This document shows positions 16,953-26,103 of a stretch of DNA of 64,000 bases, in pieces. Position numbers and translations under genes: made by a program. Each line of letters opens with the position of its first letter. Position 1 is the stretch's first letter. Origin of the DNA: Frigidibacter sp037095735 (GTDB taxonomy: Bacteria; Pseudomonadota; Alphaproteobacteria; Rhodobacterales; Rhodobacteraceae); contig NZ_JBAWKD010000010.1 in the NCBI RefSeq assembly GCF_037095735.1, forward strand, positions 29,272-93,271, read 5' to 3'. The notes below the pieces were generated by a model. The model searched no databases, was not told the origin of the DNA, and saw nothing but the letters and a program-made list of their open reading frames with translations.

Positions 16953-18119
16953 ATGAAGATTGCGGTTGCCGGTCTCGGCTATGTCGGCCTGTCGAACGCC
17001 CTGCTGCTGGCGCAGCATAACGAGGTGGTGGCGCTTGACGTCGTGCCCGAGAAGGTGGCGATGGTGAATGCCGGGCAGTCGCCGATCGTCGACGCCGAAT
17101 GCGAGGCCTTCCTGAAGCGCGGCGACCTGAACTTCCGCGCCACGACCGACGCGACCGAGGCCTTCACCGGCGCGGACTACGTCATCATCTCGACGCCGAC
17201 CAACTACGATCCGGTGACCAACCGCTTCGACACCCGCACCGTCGAGGCGGTGGTGAAGAGGGTGACCGAGATCGAGCCGAAGGCGACGATGGTGGTGAAG
17301 TCGACGATCCCGGTGGGCTTCGTCGAGGCGACCTCGGCCACCTACAACACCAAGAACCTGATCTTCAGCCCCGAATTCCTGCGCGAGGGCCGGGCGCTCT
17401 ACGACAACCTGCATCCCTCGCGCATCGTCGTGGGCGAGCAGTCCGAGCGCGCCCGCGTCTTCGCCGACCTGCTGCTGCAGGGCGCGATCAAGAAGGATGT
17501 CGACATCCTGTTCACCGACGCCTCCGAGGCCGAGGCGATCAAGCTGTTCGCGAACACCTTCCTCGCGATGCGCGTGGCCTATTTCAACGAGCTCGACAGC
17601 TATGCCCTGTCGCGCGGGCTGAACGCCAAGCAGATCATCGACGGCGTCTCGCTCGATCCGCGGATCGGGGCGCATTACAACAACCCCTCCTTCGGCTACG
17701 GCGGCTACTGCCTGCCCAAGGACACCAAGCAGCTGCTGGCGAACTACCACGAGGTGCCGCAGGTGATGATCGGCGCGATCGTCGATGCCAACCGCACTCG
17801 CAAGGACTTCATCGCCGACCAGATCCTGGCGAAGAAGCCGAAGGTCGTGGGCTTCTACCGGCTGGTGATGAAGGCGGGCTCGGACAACTTCCGGCAAAGC
17901 TCGATCCAGGGGATCATGAAACGGATCAAGGCCAAGGGCATCGAGACCGTGCTCTACGAACCCGCCTATCCCGAGGACGAGTTCTACAACACCCCGCTCG
18001 AGCGCGATCTCGGGACCTTCAAGGCGAAGGCCGACGTGATCGTGTCGAACCGGATGGCCGACGAACTGGCCGACGTCGAGGCCAAGGTCTTCACCCGCGA
18101 CCTCTTCGGTTCGGACTGA
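16953..18119 (+). CDS. ugd: UDP-glucose 6-dehydrogenase
   Basis: 388 residues; oxidises UDP-glucose to UDP-glucuronate with two NAD+. N-terminal Rossmann motif MKIAVAGLGYVGLSNA; catalytic Cys253 in GGYCLPKDTKQ; conserved FSPEFLREG substrate loop and FANTFLAMRVAYFNEL segment. Length and order match the short bacterial form. ATG at 16953 with CGGAGAGAG upstream. UDP-glucuronate made here can feed the epimerase at 19395 (to UDP-galacturonate) and the decarboxylase at 32147 (to UDP-xylose), both in this cluster. Confidence 0.95.
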   Translation: MKIAVAGLGYVGLSNALLLAQHNEVVALDVVPEKVAMVNAGQSPIVDAECEAFLKRGDLNFRATTDATEAFTGADYVIISTPTNYDPVTNRFDTRTVEAVVKRVTEIEPKATMVVKSTIPVGFVEATSATYNTKNLIFSPEFLREGRALYDNLHPSRIVVGEQSERARVFADLLLQGAIKKDVDILFTDASEAEAIKLFANTFLAMRVAYFNELDSYALSRGLNAKQIIDGVSLDPRIGAHYNNPSFGYGGYCLPKDTKQLLANYHEVPQVMIGAIVDANRTRKDFIADQILAKKPKVVGFYRLVMKAGSDNFRQSSIQGIMKRIKAKGIETVLYEPAYPEDEFYNTPLERDLGTFKAKADVIVSNRMADELADVEAKVFTRDLFGSD

Positions 18120-18127
18120 CAGGGACG

Positions 18128-18156
18128 GCCGCACCGTCCCGTCCGGGCGGTGCGGC
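18128..18156. terminator. Terminator hairpin between convergent ugd and acyltransferase
   Basis: Stem GCCGCACCG / CGGTGCGGC (9 bases, perfect) with an 11-base loop, starting 9 bases past the ugd stop. The second gene runs the other way and ends at 18177, so the hairpin may serve both; the T-run is poor. Confidence 0.6.
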
Positions 18157-18176
18157 TTCGCCGGTCGCCGCACCGT

Positions 18177-19271
18177 TCAGGCGACGCTCTTCGGCCCGAG
18201 CGTGACCGCAGGGGCGGTCGGGAAGCGCAGGCGCAGCCTTTCGAGAGGCAGTTCCACCAAGACCCTGGTCAGGGTTGCGGCCGTCAGGCAGAGCGGCGTC
18301 AGCAGCAGGAACGGAACCGGTCCCGGCGGATAGAGCTGCGGCCAGACTGCCCCCGCGAGCCACCAGATCGGCATGTGGTAGACATAGGTTGCATAGCTGA
18401 TCGAACTGATCCAAGTGGCGGCCCGGCTCGAGAGCAGCCGTCCGGCCGCTCCGGGATAGCCTTTGCAGGCCCCCAGGACCAGCAGGCAAAGCGCGAGGTT
18501 GCTTGCCAGCCGGTAGGCCTCGTTCACGCCGATCCGCTGTTCAACGAACCAGGGCAGCACCAGCGTCGCGAGCGCCAGCAGAAGCGGCATTGGCCCGGTC
18601 AGGGTCCGGGTTGCGGTCTGCGGGGCCCGGCGCACCAGCAGGGCCAGCAGGGCGCCCCAAGCGATAGGGCCCCAGCTGAATGTGACATAGAACATCTCGC
18701 GCAGGCCCAGCGCGTCGAGGTTCATCCGCACCAGCGGCGGCAGGATCGCCGCGATCACCGTGACCGTGACGACCGCTGGCATCGGCAGCAGGAGCACGAC
18801 CACAGGCCAGAGCAGGTAGAACCGCTCGAGCACGTTGAGGCTCCAGAGATGAGTCACGATCCAGGGCTTCCACTGTCCCGGTTCGGCTGTGAGCGAGATG
18901 TAGATGTCGGTCATCTGCAGAAGGTGGAACGGAAGACTTGCTCGGATGTCGGCCATGTTGAAGCATGCGGCAACGCCCAGCGCGATCATCAGCGCCGGCA
19001 GAAGGCGCAGGGCCCGGCGAATATAGAAATTGCGGGCCACAACCAGCGAGCGCAGCCCCCTGTCTCTGGCGCGCAGCAGGATGGCGGTGATCAGGAAACC
19101 GCTGACCACGAAGAACAGCGCGACCCGTACGTTCTCGATGACCGGGGTCTTGTTCCAGTAATGAACGTAAAGCACGCCCACCATCGCGATGCATCGAAGC
19201 CCGTCGAGTTGCTTCCAGCGTGGAGACTGACTTTCTGCGCCCGGTCCGCGGACCGTAAAACCTGCATCCAT
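18177..19271 (-). CDS. Acyltransferase 3 family membrane protein
   Basis: 364 residues, about ten membrane segments. Acyltransferase-3 features: an early MVGVLYVHYWNK (active-site His), VVSGFLITAILLRARD (the F-SGFLIT pattern) and NFYIRRALRLLPALM (R-x10-R/P pattern). These enzymes O-acetylate or O-acylate surface polysaccharides using acyl-CoA. The ATG at 19271 is preferred to the in-frame GTG at 19277; the stretch just upstream (GGCAGGGTGTTGTGCAAA) resembles the motif found before other units here. It is the last gene of the - strand run that begins at 25003. Confidence 0.88.
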   Translation of the reverse strand: MDAGFTVRGPGAESQSPRWKQLDGLRCIAMVGVLYVHYWNKTPVIENVRVALFFVVSGFLITAILLRARDRGLRSLVVARNFYIRRALRLLPALMIALGVAACFNMADIRASLPFHLLQMTDIYISLTAEPGQWKPWIVTHLWSLNVLERFYLLWPVVVLLLPMPAVVTVTVIAAILPPLVRMNLDALGLREMFYVTFSWGPIAWGALLALLVRRAPQTATRTLTGPMPLLLALATLVLPWFVEQRIGVNEAYRLASNLALCLLVLGACKGYPGAAGRLLSSRAATWISSISYATYVYHMPIWWLAGAVWPQLYPPGPVPFLLLTPLCLTAATLTRVLVELPLERLRLRFPTAPAVTLGPKSVA

Positions 19272-19394
19272 TTGCACAACACCCTGCCAGCGGCGCAGCA
19301 GGCCACGGGGCCTGCGCTGCCCTCCCCCAAGTTGAATTGTTTTGGGAAACAGGAGCCTGTCAATATGGATCGGTCGAGGCGACCGGTTGATGCC

Positions 19395-20462
19395 TCAGGC
19401 CTGGTAGTAGTCGCGGTACCAGTCGACGAAGCGCTGCACGCCCTCGGGCACCTGCGTCTTCGGTCGATAGCCGGTGAGGCGTTCCAGCAGCGTCGTGTCG
19501 GCCCAGGTCGCGGGCACGTCGCCGGCCTGCATCGGCATCAGGTTCAGCTGGGCTTTCCGCCCCGTCGCGGCCTCGATCGCGCGGATGAAGTCCAGAAGCT
19601 GCACCGGCTCGGAGTTGCCGATGTTCACCACGCGCCAAGGCGCCACCGGCGAGAGGCTGTCGCCCTCGGGCACGGTGCCGTCCGCGGGGCGCAGGGGGGC
19701 TGCGTCGATCAGCAGGCGGATCCCCTCGACGAGGTCGTCGATATAGGTGAAGTCGCGCTTCATGTCGCCGTGGTTGTAGACGTCGATGGCCGCGCCGTTC
19801 AGCACGTTCTTCGTGAACTTGAACAGCGCCATGTCCGGCCGCCCCCAGGGACCGTAGACGGTGAAGAAGCGGAACATCGTCACCGGCAGCCCGTAGAGAT
19901 GGGCATAGGAATGCGCCATCGCCTCGCCCGCCTTCTTGGTCGCGGCGTAGAAGGACATCTGGCTGTCGGCCTTCATCGTCTCGACATAGGGCATCTCGGT
20001 GTTCGCCCCGTAGGCGGAACTGGTCGAGGCCATCAGCAGATGCTCGGGTGGATGGGCGCGCGCGGCTTCCAGAAGTTCCGCCACGCCCACGAGGTTCGCC
20101 TCGACATAGGCGCGCGGGTTCTCGATCGAGTAGCGCACCCCGGCCTGGGCGGCGAGGTTGACCACGATCTGCGGCTTTTCCTCTGCCATCAGGCCCATCA
20201 GCAGGCCCGGCTCCTCGAGCTTGCCCTCGACGAAGCGGAAGCCCTCGGACTGCAGCAGCATCGCGCGGCGGCGCTCCTTCAGGCTGACCTCGTAATAGTC
20301 GTTCATGCTGTCGAGGCCCACCACCCGGAACCCGTCGGCCAGCAGGCGGCGTGTCAGGAAGAAGCCGATGAAGCCCGCGGCCCCGGTGACCAGCGCCGTG
20401 CGGGGAGCGGAGACGGCGGCAGAGACAGGGGTGGGGACAGCGGCGGGGGCGGGGGCGGACAT
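19395..20462 (-). CDS. NAD-dependent epimerase, UDP-glucuronate 4-epimerase-like
   Basis: 355 residues. Extended short-chain dehydrogenase: GAAGFIGFFLTRRLL nucleotide motif (after an Ala/Pro-rich ~18-residue N-terminal tail), catalytic YAATKKAGE, and the signature C-terminal GYRPKTQVPEGVQRFVDWYR common to UDP-GlcA epimerases. It would make UDP-galacturonate from the ugd product. ATG at 20462 is the first in frame next to the fold; the open frame continues upstream without conserved sequence. Same strand and cluster as galE and the two glycosyltransferases upstream. Substrate is by family resemblance. Confidence 0.88.
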   Translation of the reverse strand: MSAPAPAAVPTPVSAAVSAPRTALVTGAAGFIGFFLTRRLLADGFRVVGLDSMNDYYEVSLKERRRAMLLQSEGFRFVEGKLEEPGLLMGLMAEEKPQIVVNLAAQAGVRYSIENPRAYVEANLVGVAELLEAARAHPPEHLLMASTSSAYGANTEMPYVETMKADSQMSFYAATKKAGEAMAHSYAHLYGLPVTMFRFFTVYGPWGRPDMALFKFTKNVLNGAAIDVYNHGDMKRDFTYIDDLVEGIRLLIDAAPLRPADGTVPEGDSLSPVAPWRVVNIGNSEPVQLLDFIRAIEAATGRKAQLNLMPMQAGDVPATWADTTLLERLTGYRPKTQVPEGVQRFVDWYRDYYQA

Positions 20463-20533
20463 GGCGACTCCGGGTCTTGCGTGTGGCGACCTTCTGCCCG
20501 CTGTCCGCCCGCGCTGCAACCTGTCAGCCGCCG

Positions 20534-21289
20534 CTAGGGAGTTTCCCGAAGCCCGCTCAGCGGGGCGGTGCCCTGCCCGGCCGCCAGACCCCCGGCGAGC
20601 CCACGGGAGGTGGTGACCGGAAGCAGGGCGACCGTCGCGGCGGCGATGACCGAGGCGGACGCGGCCTCGCCGGCGCATTCGGCGACCGTCAGCGCATAGC
20701 GCACCCAGTAGCGCAGCGAGGGGTTCGCGATCCAGTCGAACATCTCCTGCGAGGCGTCGATCACCACGGCCGAGAACACCAGCCCGATGAAGCCGATCCC
20801 GACATATCGCAGCGTCTTCCAGCCGCCGCGGTCCGTGCGCAGCAGCGCCCACAGCAGCGCCGGACCCACCACGCTTCCCATCGCCGCCCAGACATACAGC
20901 TCACTGGCGGTATGCGGATTCAGGCCGAAGCTCGGGACCGAGGGCCAGATCCGCAGCAGCGCACTGCTGCCCCGCTCGTGAAGCATCAGGGCGTCATCTG
21001 CGAAGACCAGCAGGAACATCAGGCCCAGCACCAGATGCACCGGGGTCCGGTCCCGGCGGAACATCAGCAGCAGCATCCCCGCGACCGCCAGCCATTTGAC
21101 GTGGTTGAACCGCTCGGAGGGGCCATAGTCCCCGAACAGGCTCAGCGAGGGGGGGACGCCCTCGACCAGATCGAAAACCTGAAGCGCCCGCAGCACGAGA
21201 TGAAGGGCGACGAACAGCGCATCGACCGACAGAAGAATCAGCAGGACCCGAAGGACTCTGCCCTGAAAGGGAGAGGGTGAGCTTTGCAT
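20534..21289 (-). CDS. Predicted multi-pass membrane protein of unknown function
   Basis: 251 residues, six or so hydrophobic segments (near residues 10-32, 60-80, 85-105, 130-150, 165-185, 205-225) and a charged DDALMLHERG loop. I do not recognise the family. It sits between galE (21388) and the UDP-glucuronate epimerase on the same strand, so a role in the polysaccharide pathway is likely. ATG at 21289 is taken; an in-frame GTG at 21325 is the alternative. No Shine-Dalgarno site is obvious for either. Confidence 0.7.
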   Translation of the reverse strand: MQSSPSPFQGRVLRVLLILLSVDALFVALHLVLRALQVFDLVEGVPPSLSLFGDYGPSERFNHVKWLAVAGMLLLMFRRDRTPVHLVLGLMFLLVFADDALMLHERGSSALLRIWPSVPSFGLNPHTASELYVWAAMGSVVGPALLWALLRTDRGGWKTLRYVGIGFIGLVFSAVVIDASQEMFDWIANPSLRYWVRYALTVAECAGEAASASVIAAATVALLPVTTSRGLAGGLAAGQGTAPLSGLRETP

Positions 21290-21298
21290 GATGAATCC

Positions 21299-21314
21299 GT
21301 TACACAAATGTAAC
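21299..21314. promoter_or_regulatory. Palindrome GTTACA-CAAA-TGTAAC
   Basis: A perfect 6+4+6 inverted repeat in the 98-base gap upstream of the membrane protein gene. Possible operator; if the GTG at 21325 were the true start it would be coding. Confidence 0.4.
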
Positions 21315-21387
21315 GAAATCTTCACACATGGTGCGGATCACCCACAAGTTTGGCGCCGAATCCCCTTCCGACCGGGATCAATCCGGC

Positions 21388-22419
21388 TCAGACGGCCCGA
21401 TTGTGCCAGCGCCAAGCGTCGCCGATCATCTGCTCCATGCTCGAGCGCCGCGGCTCCCAGCCCAGCTCGTCACGGGCCCGGCCCGAGCCCGAGACCAGCT
21501 TCACTGCATCCCCGGCGCGGCGGTCGGCATAGACCACCGGCACTTCGCGGTTGGTGACCGCGCGCGAGGCCTCGATCACCTCGCGCACCGAAAAGCCGCG
21601 CCCGGTGCCCAGGCAGAAAACCCGCGCCGTGCCCGGCGCGACGCGGCCCGCCTGCAGGTGGCGCAGGCCCAGCACATGCGCCTCGACCAGGTCCATGACA
21701 TGGACATAGTCGCGGATGCAGGTGCCGTCCGGCGTCGGATAGTCGGTGCCGAAGACCGACAGCGCCGGCCGCTTGCCCGCCACCGCGTCGAGCATCAAGG
21801 GGATCAGATGGGTCTCGGGCTCGTGGCGCTCGCCGACCTCGGCCTCGGGATCGGCGCCGGCGACGTTGAAATAGCGGAAGATCACCGAACTCAGACCATA
21901 AGCCGCGCCGAAGTCGCGCAGCATGTCCTCGATCGCACGCTTGCTGGCGCCATAGCTGTTGATCGGGTGCTGAGGCGTGTCCTCGTCGAGTGTGACGCCG
22001 TCATGGTCGCCGTAGGTGGCGCAGGTCGAGGAGAAGACGAAGTGTTCCACCCCCGCCGCCGCTGTCGCCTCGATCAGCGAAAGCGAGGCCGCGACATTGC
22101 CGCGCCAGTATTTCCCGGGCTCGCGCATCGCCTCGCCGACCTGGCTCAGCGCCGCGAAATGCATCACCGCCACCGGCTTCCATTTGGCGAAGACCGCGTC
22201 GAGCCGGACGCGGTCCATCAGGTCCCCCTGCTCGAAGGGGCCGAACTTCACCGCCTCTTCCCAGCCGGTCACCAGGCTGTCGTAGGTCACCGGCAGGAAG
22301 CCCGCCGCCTTCAGCACCTTGCAGGCATGGGCCCCTATATAGCCCGCGCCGCCGGTGACGAGGACCACTGCGCGGGTGCTTGCTTGGGAAGCTGTGGAGG
22401 ACATTGTCGAGCACTTCAT
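21388..22419 (-). CDS. galE: UDP-glucose 4-epimerase
   Basis: 343 residues; interconverts UDP-glucose and UDP-galactose. GGAGYIGAHACKVL Rossmann motif, SSTCATYGD with the catalytic Thr, the Tyr-Lys pair in INSYGASKRAIEDML, RYFNVAGADP and the C-terminal GRARDELGWEP segment are all GalE hallmarks. Start 22419 is used; an ATG at 22404 would remove five residues. The gene begins 8 bases after the upstream glycosyltransferase stop (22428), so it belongs to the same transcript. Confidence 0.94.
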   Translation of the reverse strand: MKCSTMSSTASQASTRAVVLVTGGAGYIGAHACKVLKAAGFLPVTYDSLVTGWEEAVKFGPFEQGDLMDRVRLDAVFAKWKPVAVMHFAALSQVGEAMREPGKYWRGNVAASLSLIEATAAAGVEHFVFSSTCATYGDHDGVTLDEDTPQHPINSYGASKRAIEDMLRDFGAAYGLSSVIFRYFNVAGADPEAEVGERHEPETHLIPLMLDAVAGKRPALSVFGTDYPTPDGTCIRDYVHVMDLVEAHVLGLRHLQAGRVAPGTARVFCLGTGRGFSVREVIEASRAVTNREVPVVYADRRAGDAVKLVSGSGRARDELGWEPRRSSMEQMIGDAWRWHNRAV

Positions 22420-22427
22420 ACTGTTAG

Positions 22428-23756
22428 TCAGAGGTCACTCTGCCTTGTGGGAGGGCGCGGGCATTGGCGGAAACGGCGTCGGGCGGAGGGAGGTCGGGTG
22501 AAACCGATGTAGCGTACCCCTTGCAGGTAGCCGCGGATCTCGTCGTGCAGATGTAGGTCCGGTATTCTAAGCATGCGCCGGCGCCAAGACAGCAACAGGC
22601 GCTTGGTGTAGTGACCGGGCAGGATGTAAAAAGCGCGCCACAGGTCGCCTCTTCGCCGGTGATTGCCGTATTGCGCGAAGATTGCCGCGAGATGGCCCAT
22701 CGCGTAGCCGCGGACCTGCCTGCGCAACGCGTTCCAGTCTGCGCGGTGCTCATGGCGCACTACCGAGGCAGGCTCGTAGAAGCAGCAGACCCCGGCCTCG
22801 AGCGCCCGGCGCCAGAACTCGGAATCCTCCCCCGCACCGCTGGCTTGGCCGCCATGGCCAAGGCGCGGGTCGAACAGGCCGATCCGGTCGACGAGGTCGC
22901 GTCGGATCGCCATATTGGCGCCGGCGCCAATGTTCCAGGACGGGACCCCCCAAGGGCCGGTCGCCTCGAGAAACGCCGGGTCGAAGCGCAGTGGCTGCAG
23001 GCCCATGCCCCCGAAGCCGAGATCCATCTCGAAGGAGATCTGCGCCTCCGAACGCAGCTCGAGCGGCAGCACCAAGCCTGTGGCCACCCCGACCTGCGGA
23101 TCGTCGAAGGCGTTCAGCAGCGGCTCGATCCAACCCGGTTCGGGCAGTACATCATCGTCGATGAAGGCTACGATCTCGGATTCGATCTCGCGCAGTGCTG
23201 CGTTGCGGGCATTGCTCAGCCCTCGGCGCGGCTCGGCGACATAGGTTGCGCCGGCGGCCTCGACGACGGCGCGGGTCGCGGCATCGGGTCCGTTGTCAAC
23301 GACCAGGATCTCGCGCCCGGGGCCTGGATCGAAGGCCGCGCGCACCGTCTCTAGGCAGGCGGCCAGCTGTTGCGGGCGGTTCAGCGTGCAGATTACCAGC
23401 GTGACGCTACGCGACGACCGGTGGCGGCGGGCCGCAATTGCCTGGCCGAAGCCCGTGACATCGAAGGCGCCGGCTTGGCTGGCGCGGGCCGGGGGAAGGA
23501 CATGGCCCTGCAAGGCAGCATCATAGCCCCCGCCGGCAACCTGCGACAGCATGATCCAAGACCCGGCTCCGGCCCCCAGCGCGCGCACCTGCTCGGCGCT
23601 CATCGGGAAGGCCGCCCGGGTCAGGGCGCTGCGGCCAACGACCATGCCATCCTGGCGGAAGAACAGGATCGCGGCTTGGGCCTCTGGCTGTAACTCCAGC
23701 GCGACCGGGGCCGAGAGGTCTACGTGGAAGATGTCCCAAGGGGCGGCTGGCCTCAT
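22428..23756 (-). CDS. Glycosyltransferase family 2 protein with N-terminal extension
   Basis: 442 residues. About 125 N-terminal residues of unknown fold precede a GT-A domain: TLVICTLNRPQQL, EILVVDNGPD, GLSNARNAALRE, then the FIDDDVLPEPGW metal-binding region and a later GEDSEFWRRALEAG acceptor-side motif, HEHR shortly after. ATG at 23756 overlaps the stop of the next glycosyltransferase by ATGA (transcribed first). Adds a sugar to the lipid-linked repeat unit in the cytoplasm; donor and acceptor unknown. Confidence 0.9.
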   Translation of the reverse strand: MRPAAPWDIFHVDLSAPVALELQPEAQAAILFFRQDGMVVGRSALTRAAFPMSAEQVRALGAGAGSWIMLSQVAGGGYDAALQGHVLPPARASQAGAFDVTGFGQAIAARRHRSSRSVTLVICTLNRPQQLAACLETVRAAFDPGPGREILVVDNGPDAATRAVVEAAGATYVAEPRRGLSNARNAALREIESEIVAFIDDDVLPEPGWIEPLLNAFDDPQVGVATGLVLPLELRSEAQISFEMDLGFGGMGLQPLRFDPAFLEATGPWGVPSWNIGAGANMAIRRDLVDRIGLFDPRLGHGGQASGAGEDSEFWRRALEAGVCCFYEPASVVRHEHRADWNALRRQVRGYAMGHLAAIFAQYGNHRRRGDLWRAFYILPGHYTKRLLLSWRRRMLRIPDLHLHDEIRGYLQGVRYIGFTRPPSARRRFRQCPRPPTRQSDL

Positions 23757-25003
23757 TGTCCGAACTCCTCGCGGATACGGGCGATGCGGGCCTGCGACCG
23801 GCGGTACTCGCCGCGGCCTCCCACGATGGCACCCCAGATCTCGGCCAAGATGTGGCTGGGCAGCTTGGCCCGCCGGCCTCGCAGCGAATGGTAAAGATCG
23901 ATGAGATAATACTTCGCCAGCCAGAGTACGAGGTGGCGGTTCCGGGACCGAGCCTCGGGGTCTGTCAGCAGGTTCTTCTCGACCAGCGCCATGATTCCCA
24001 AACCCCAAGTGTAATACTGGCGGCGCAGACCGGGCATGTCGCGGCGGTGTTCGTGGAAGATCAGCATTCCGCCATCGTAGACCATCGGGAAGCCATGGCG
24101 CACGATCCGGTAGTAAAGGTCGATGTCGCCGCCCCCGGGCAACGGCGGCCCGGTGTCGAGCGCGTCGTCGCAGCCGCCGATGGCCTGCAGAGCGTCCAGT
24201 CGGAAGACCATGTTCGCGCCAGTGCCGAAGACTCCTGCTCCCGCTGGGTAGATCGGATCACCCCAGGCATCTGACCCGTAGCGGCGCTGCCCGAATCCCT
24301 TGGCGAAGCCGCCAGCCAGCTCGAAGCGGATCTGCGCCTCGGTTTCCAACTGCAGCGGTAGGACCAGCCCGGTAAAGCCGCCGGCATCGGGATGGATGCG
24401 CACTGCCTCGGCGAAGGCCGCCAGCCATCCGGAGTCGACCGTAGCGTCGTCATCAATATAGGCCAGATAGTCGGTGCGGCATTCCGCAATCGCCCGGTTG
24501 CGGGCGAAATCGAGGCCGGGCATCGGCTCGCGGGCATAGCGCACGCGAGGGAACCCAGCTACGCAGTCCTGAGTCGAGGCATCTGGCGGGGCATTGTCCA
24601 CAACTAGAAGCTCCGGTACGACCCCGCCGAGCTCCAGTGCCACGAGCGATTGAAGGCAGCGTTCCAAAAGCTTCGCGCGGTTGCGCGTGCAGACCACCAT
24701 GGTGAGTGAGGGTAGTGTTGCCGGTTCCATCGGGCCTGTCTCAATGGTCAGTCGACGGGTGGCTATCTGGTAGCCAGTATCGGAGCCGAGGATCTCGTCA
24801 ATTTCCTCGCCGGAGACCTTTGATCCCGCGTGCTCGCGATGCACCCAGCAGCGTCCGACTGGATACCCCTTCCAACGCGCAAGGACATGGACACCATTCC
24901 AGTCACCATTGGGGCCAGAGGTATCGATATCGGGAAGAGGCTCGCTCATCTCGATCTCGATCCGGCCATAGGGCGCACGGATCGCCTTGGGCAAATGGCT
25001 CAC
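23753..25003 (-). CDS. Glycosyltransferase family 2 protein
   Basis: 416 residues, GTG start at 25003 with GGAAAG upstream. Same architecture as its neighbour: an N-terminal ~95-residue extension, then TMVVCTRNRAKLLERCL, LLVVDNAPPD, GLDFARNRAIAE, YIDDDATVDSGW, a GGGDIDLYYRIVRHG motif and FHEHRRDMPGLRRQ. First gene of the - strand unit GT2-GT2-galE-membrane protein-epimerase-acyltransferase. The decayed copy at 34108 has the same GGDxDMF and WHR pattern, so the two share ancestry. Confidence 0.9.
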   Translation of the reverse strand: MSHLPKAIRAPYGRIEIEMSEPLPDIDTSGPNGDWNGVHVLARWKGYPVGRCWVHREHAGSKVSGEEIDEILGSDTGYQIATRRLTIETGPMEPATLPSLTMVVCTRNRAKLLERCLQSLVALELGGVVPELLVVDNAPPDASTQDCVAGFPRVRYAREPMPGLDFARNRAIAECRTDYLAYIDDDATVDSGWLAAFAEAVRIHPDAGGFTGLVLPLQLETEAQIRFELAGGFAKGFGQRRYGSDAWGDPIYPAGAGVFGTGANMVFRLDALQAIGGCDDALDTGPPLPGGGDIDLYYRIVRHGFPMVYDGGMLIFHEHRRDMPGLRRQYYTWGLGIMALVEKNLLTDPEARSRNRHLVLWLAKYYLIDLYHSLRGRRAKLPSHILAEIWGAIVGGRGEYRRSQARIARIREEFGQ

Positions 25004-25263
25004 GACAATACTCTTTCCAAGCGGAGCGTCGATGTGTCAGGTCGGCACAAGGCCGCTGCGGGGAACCTGCGGTATTGTATCCGATTCAGGATCTCGAAAA
25101 GACCTACACCAGTTTCATGACTTTGACAGAGAACTCGTCAAACTCCACGGATTTGTGCCGCATCGCAGCACAGTGCTGCTCGTTGCATTGTAAAGTTTCC
25201 CTGATCGCGGTCGCAAGTTGACTACCTGAACATAAGCATTGTCGGCAGGGTTGCACGCAGACA
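25004..25263. promoter_or_regulatory. Divergent promoter region of the two EPS units
   Basis: 260 bases between the - strand glycosyltransferase operon and the + strand ABC exporter operon. It holds CATAAGCATTGTCGGCA (25231-25247) immediately followed by GGGTTGCACGCAG (25248-25260), the two recurring elements side by side. Base composition is lower in GC than the flanking genes. Confidence 0.45.
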
Positions 25264-26103
25264 ATGTGGCGCGAAGGGGGCAGCGCTGAGTTGCCCGACT
25301 GTGTCGGCATAGGAAAGGACCTCGTGGCCAGCGTCGCATACCATTCGATCCACCATCTCTGGGACGTGGTACAAGTCCTAGTTGCTCGCGACCAGCGGTC
25401 CCGCTATCGCTCGACACTCTTCGGGATGCTCTGGGCGGTGGCGAGCCCGGCGCTGTTCCTGATGACCTTCTACTTCCTCTTCGCGGTCGCGCTCCCGTTG
25501 AACGTTCCCAACTACGTGCCCCACCTGTTCATCGGCCTGATCGCATGGACATGGTTCCAAACCTCGATCCTCGATTCCGTCCGCGCGATTCTTGGCAACG
25601 CCTCGCTGATTGCTCAACCGGGCTTCCCCAGTCCAGCGCTGCCAATGTCAATTGTAGTGTCGAACTTACTTACTCTGCTGCTGAGTCTGCCTTTGCTAGT
25701 AGTGATTTTGATCGTGAATGACACTGCCCCCGGCTGGTCGCTGTTGGCGCTGCCGGTCGTTTTGGCCATCCAGTTCGCGCTCACGCTTGCGGGCAGCTAT
25801 GTTGCTGCGGCCCTCAACGTCAGTTTCCGTGACCTTCAGTATATCGCCCCTCTAATCCTGCAGGTGGGGTATTTCATGACCCCGATTTTCTACGATCTTG
25901 CAGCTATCTCAGAGCGCGCCCGAGCAGTGTTGGCCTTCAATCCAATGGTGCAAGTCATCGAGGCTTACCGTGCAATTTTGATCCAAGGGGACTGGCCTGG
26001 TGTCGCGGGATTGGGACTGACCGCACTTGGTTCAGGTCTGGCACTCTGGCTCGCCGTCCGCTTCTTCCGTCATGCCAGCTTCGATTTTCTGGAGGAGCTG
26101 TGA
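25264..26103 (+). CDS. ABC-2 type polysaccharide exporter permease (Wzm-like)
   Basis: 279 residues. Six membrane segments typical of ABC-2 exporters with a cytoplasmic start containing RDQRSRYRSTLFGMLWAV and the WFQTSILDSVRAI turn; C-terminal YMFGPIFYD-like motif appears as GYFMTPIFYDLAAIS. Exports lipid-linked polysaccharide across the inner membrane together with the ATPase that overlaps it by GTGA. The gene uses visibly more A/T at third positions than neighbours. Start 25264 ATG; a shorter GTG start near 25324 is possible. Confidence 0.9.
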   Translation: MWREGGSAELPDCVGIGKDLVASVAYHSIHHLWDVVQVLVARDQRSRYRSTLFGMLWAVASPALFLMTFYFLFAVALPLNVPNYVPHLFIGLIAWTWFQTSILDSVRAILGNASLIAQPGFPSPALPMSIVVSNLLTLLLSLPLLVVILIVNDTAPGWSLLALPVVLAIQFALTLAGSYVAAALNVSFRDLQYIAPLILQVGYFMTPIFYDLAAISERARAVLAFNPMVQVIEAYRAILIQGDWPGVAGLGLTALGSGLALWLAVRFFRHASFDFLEEL

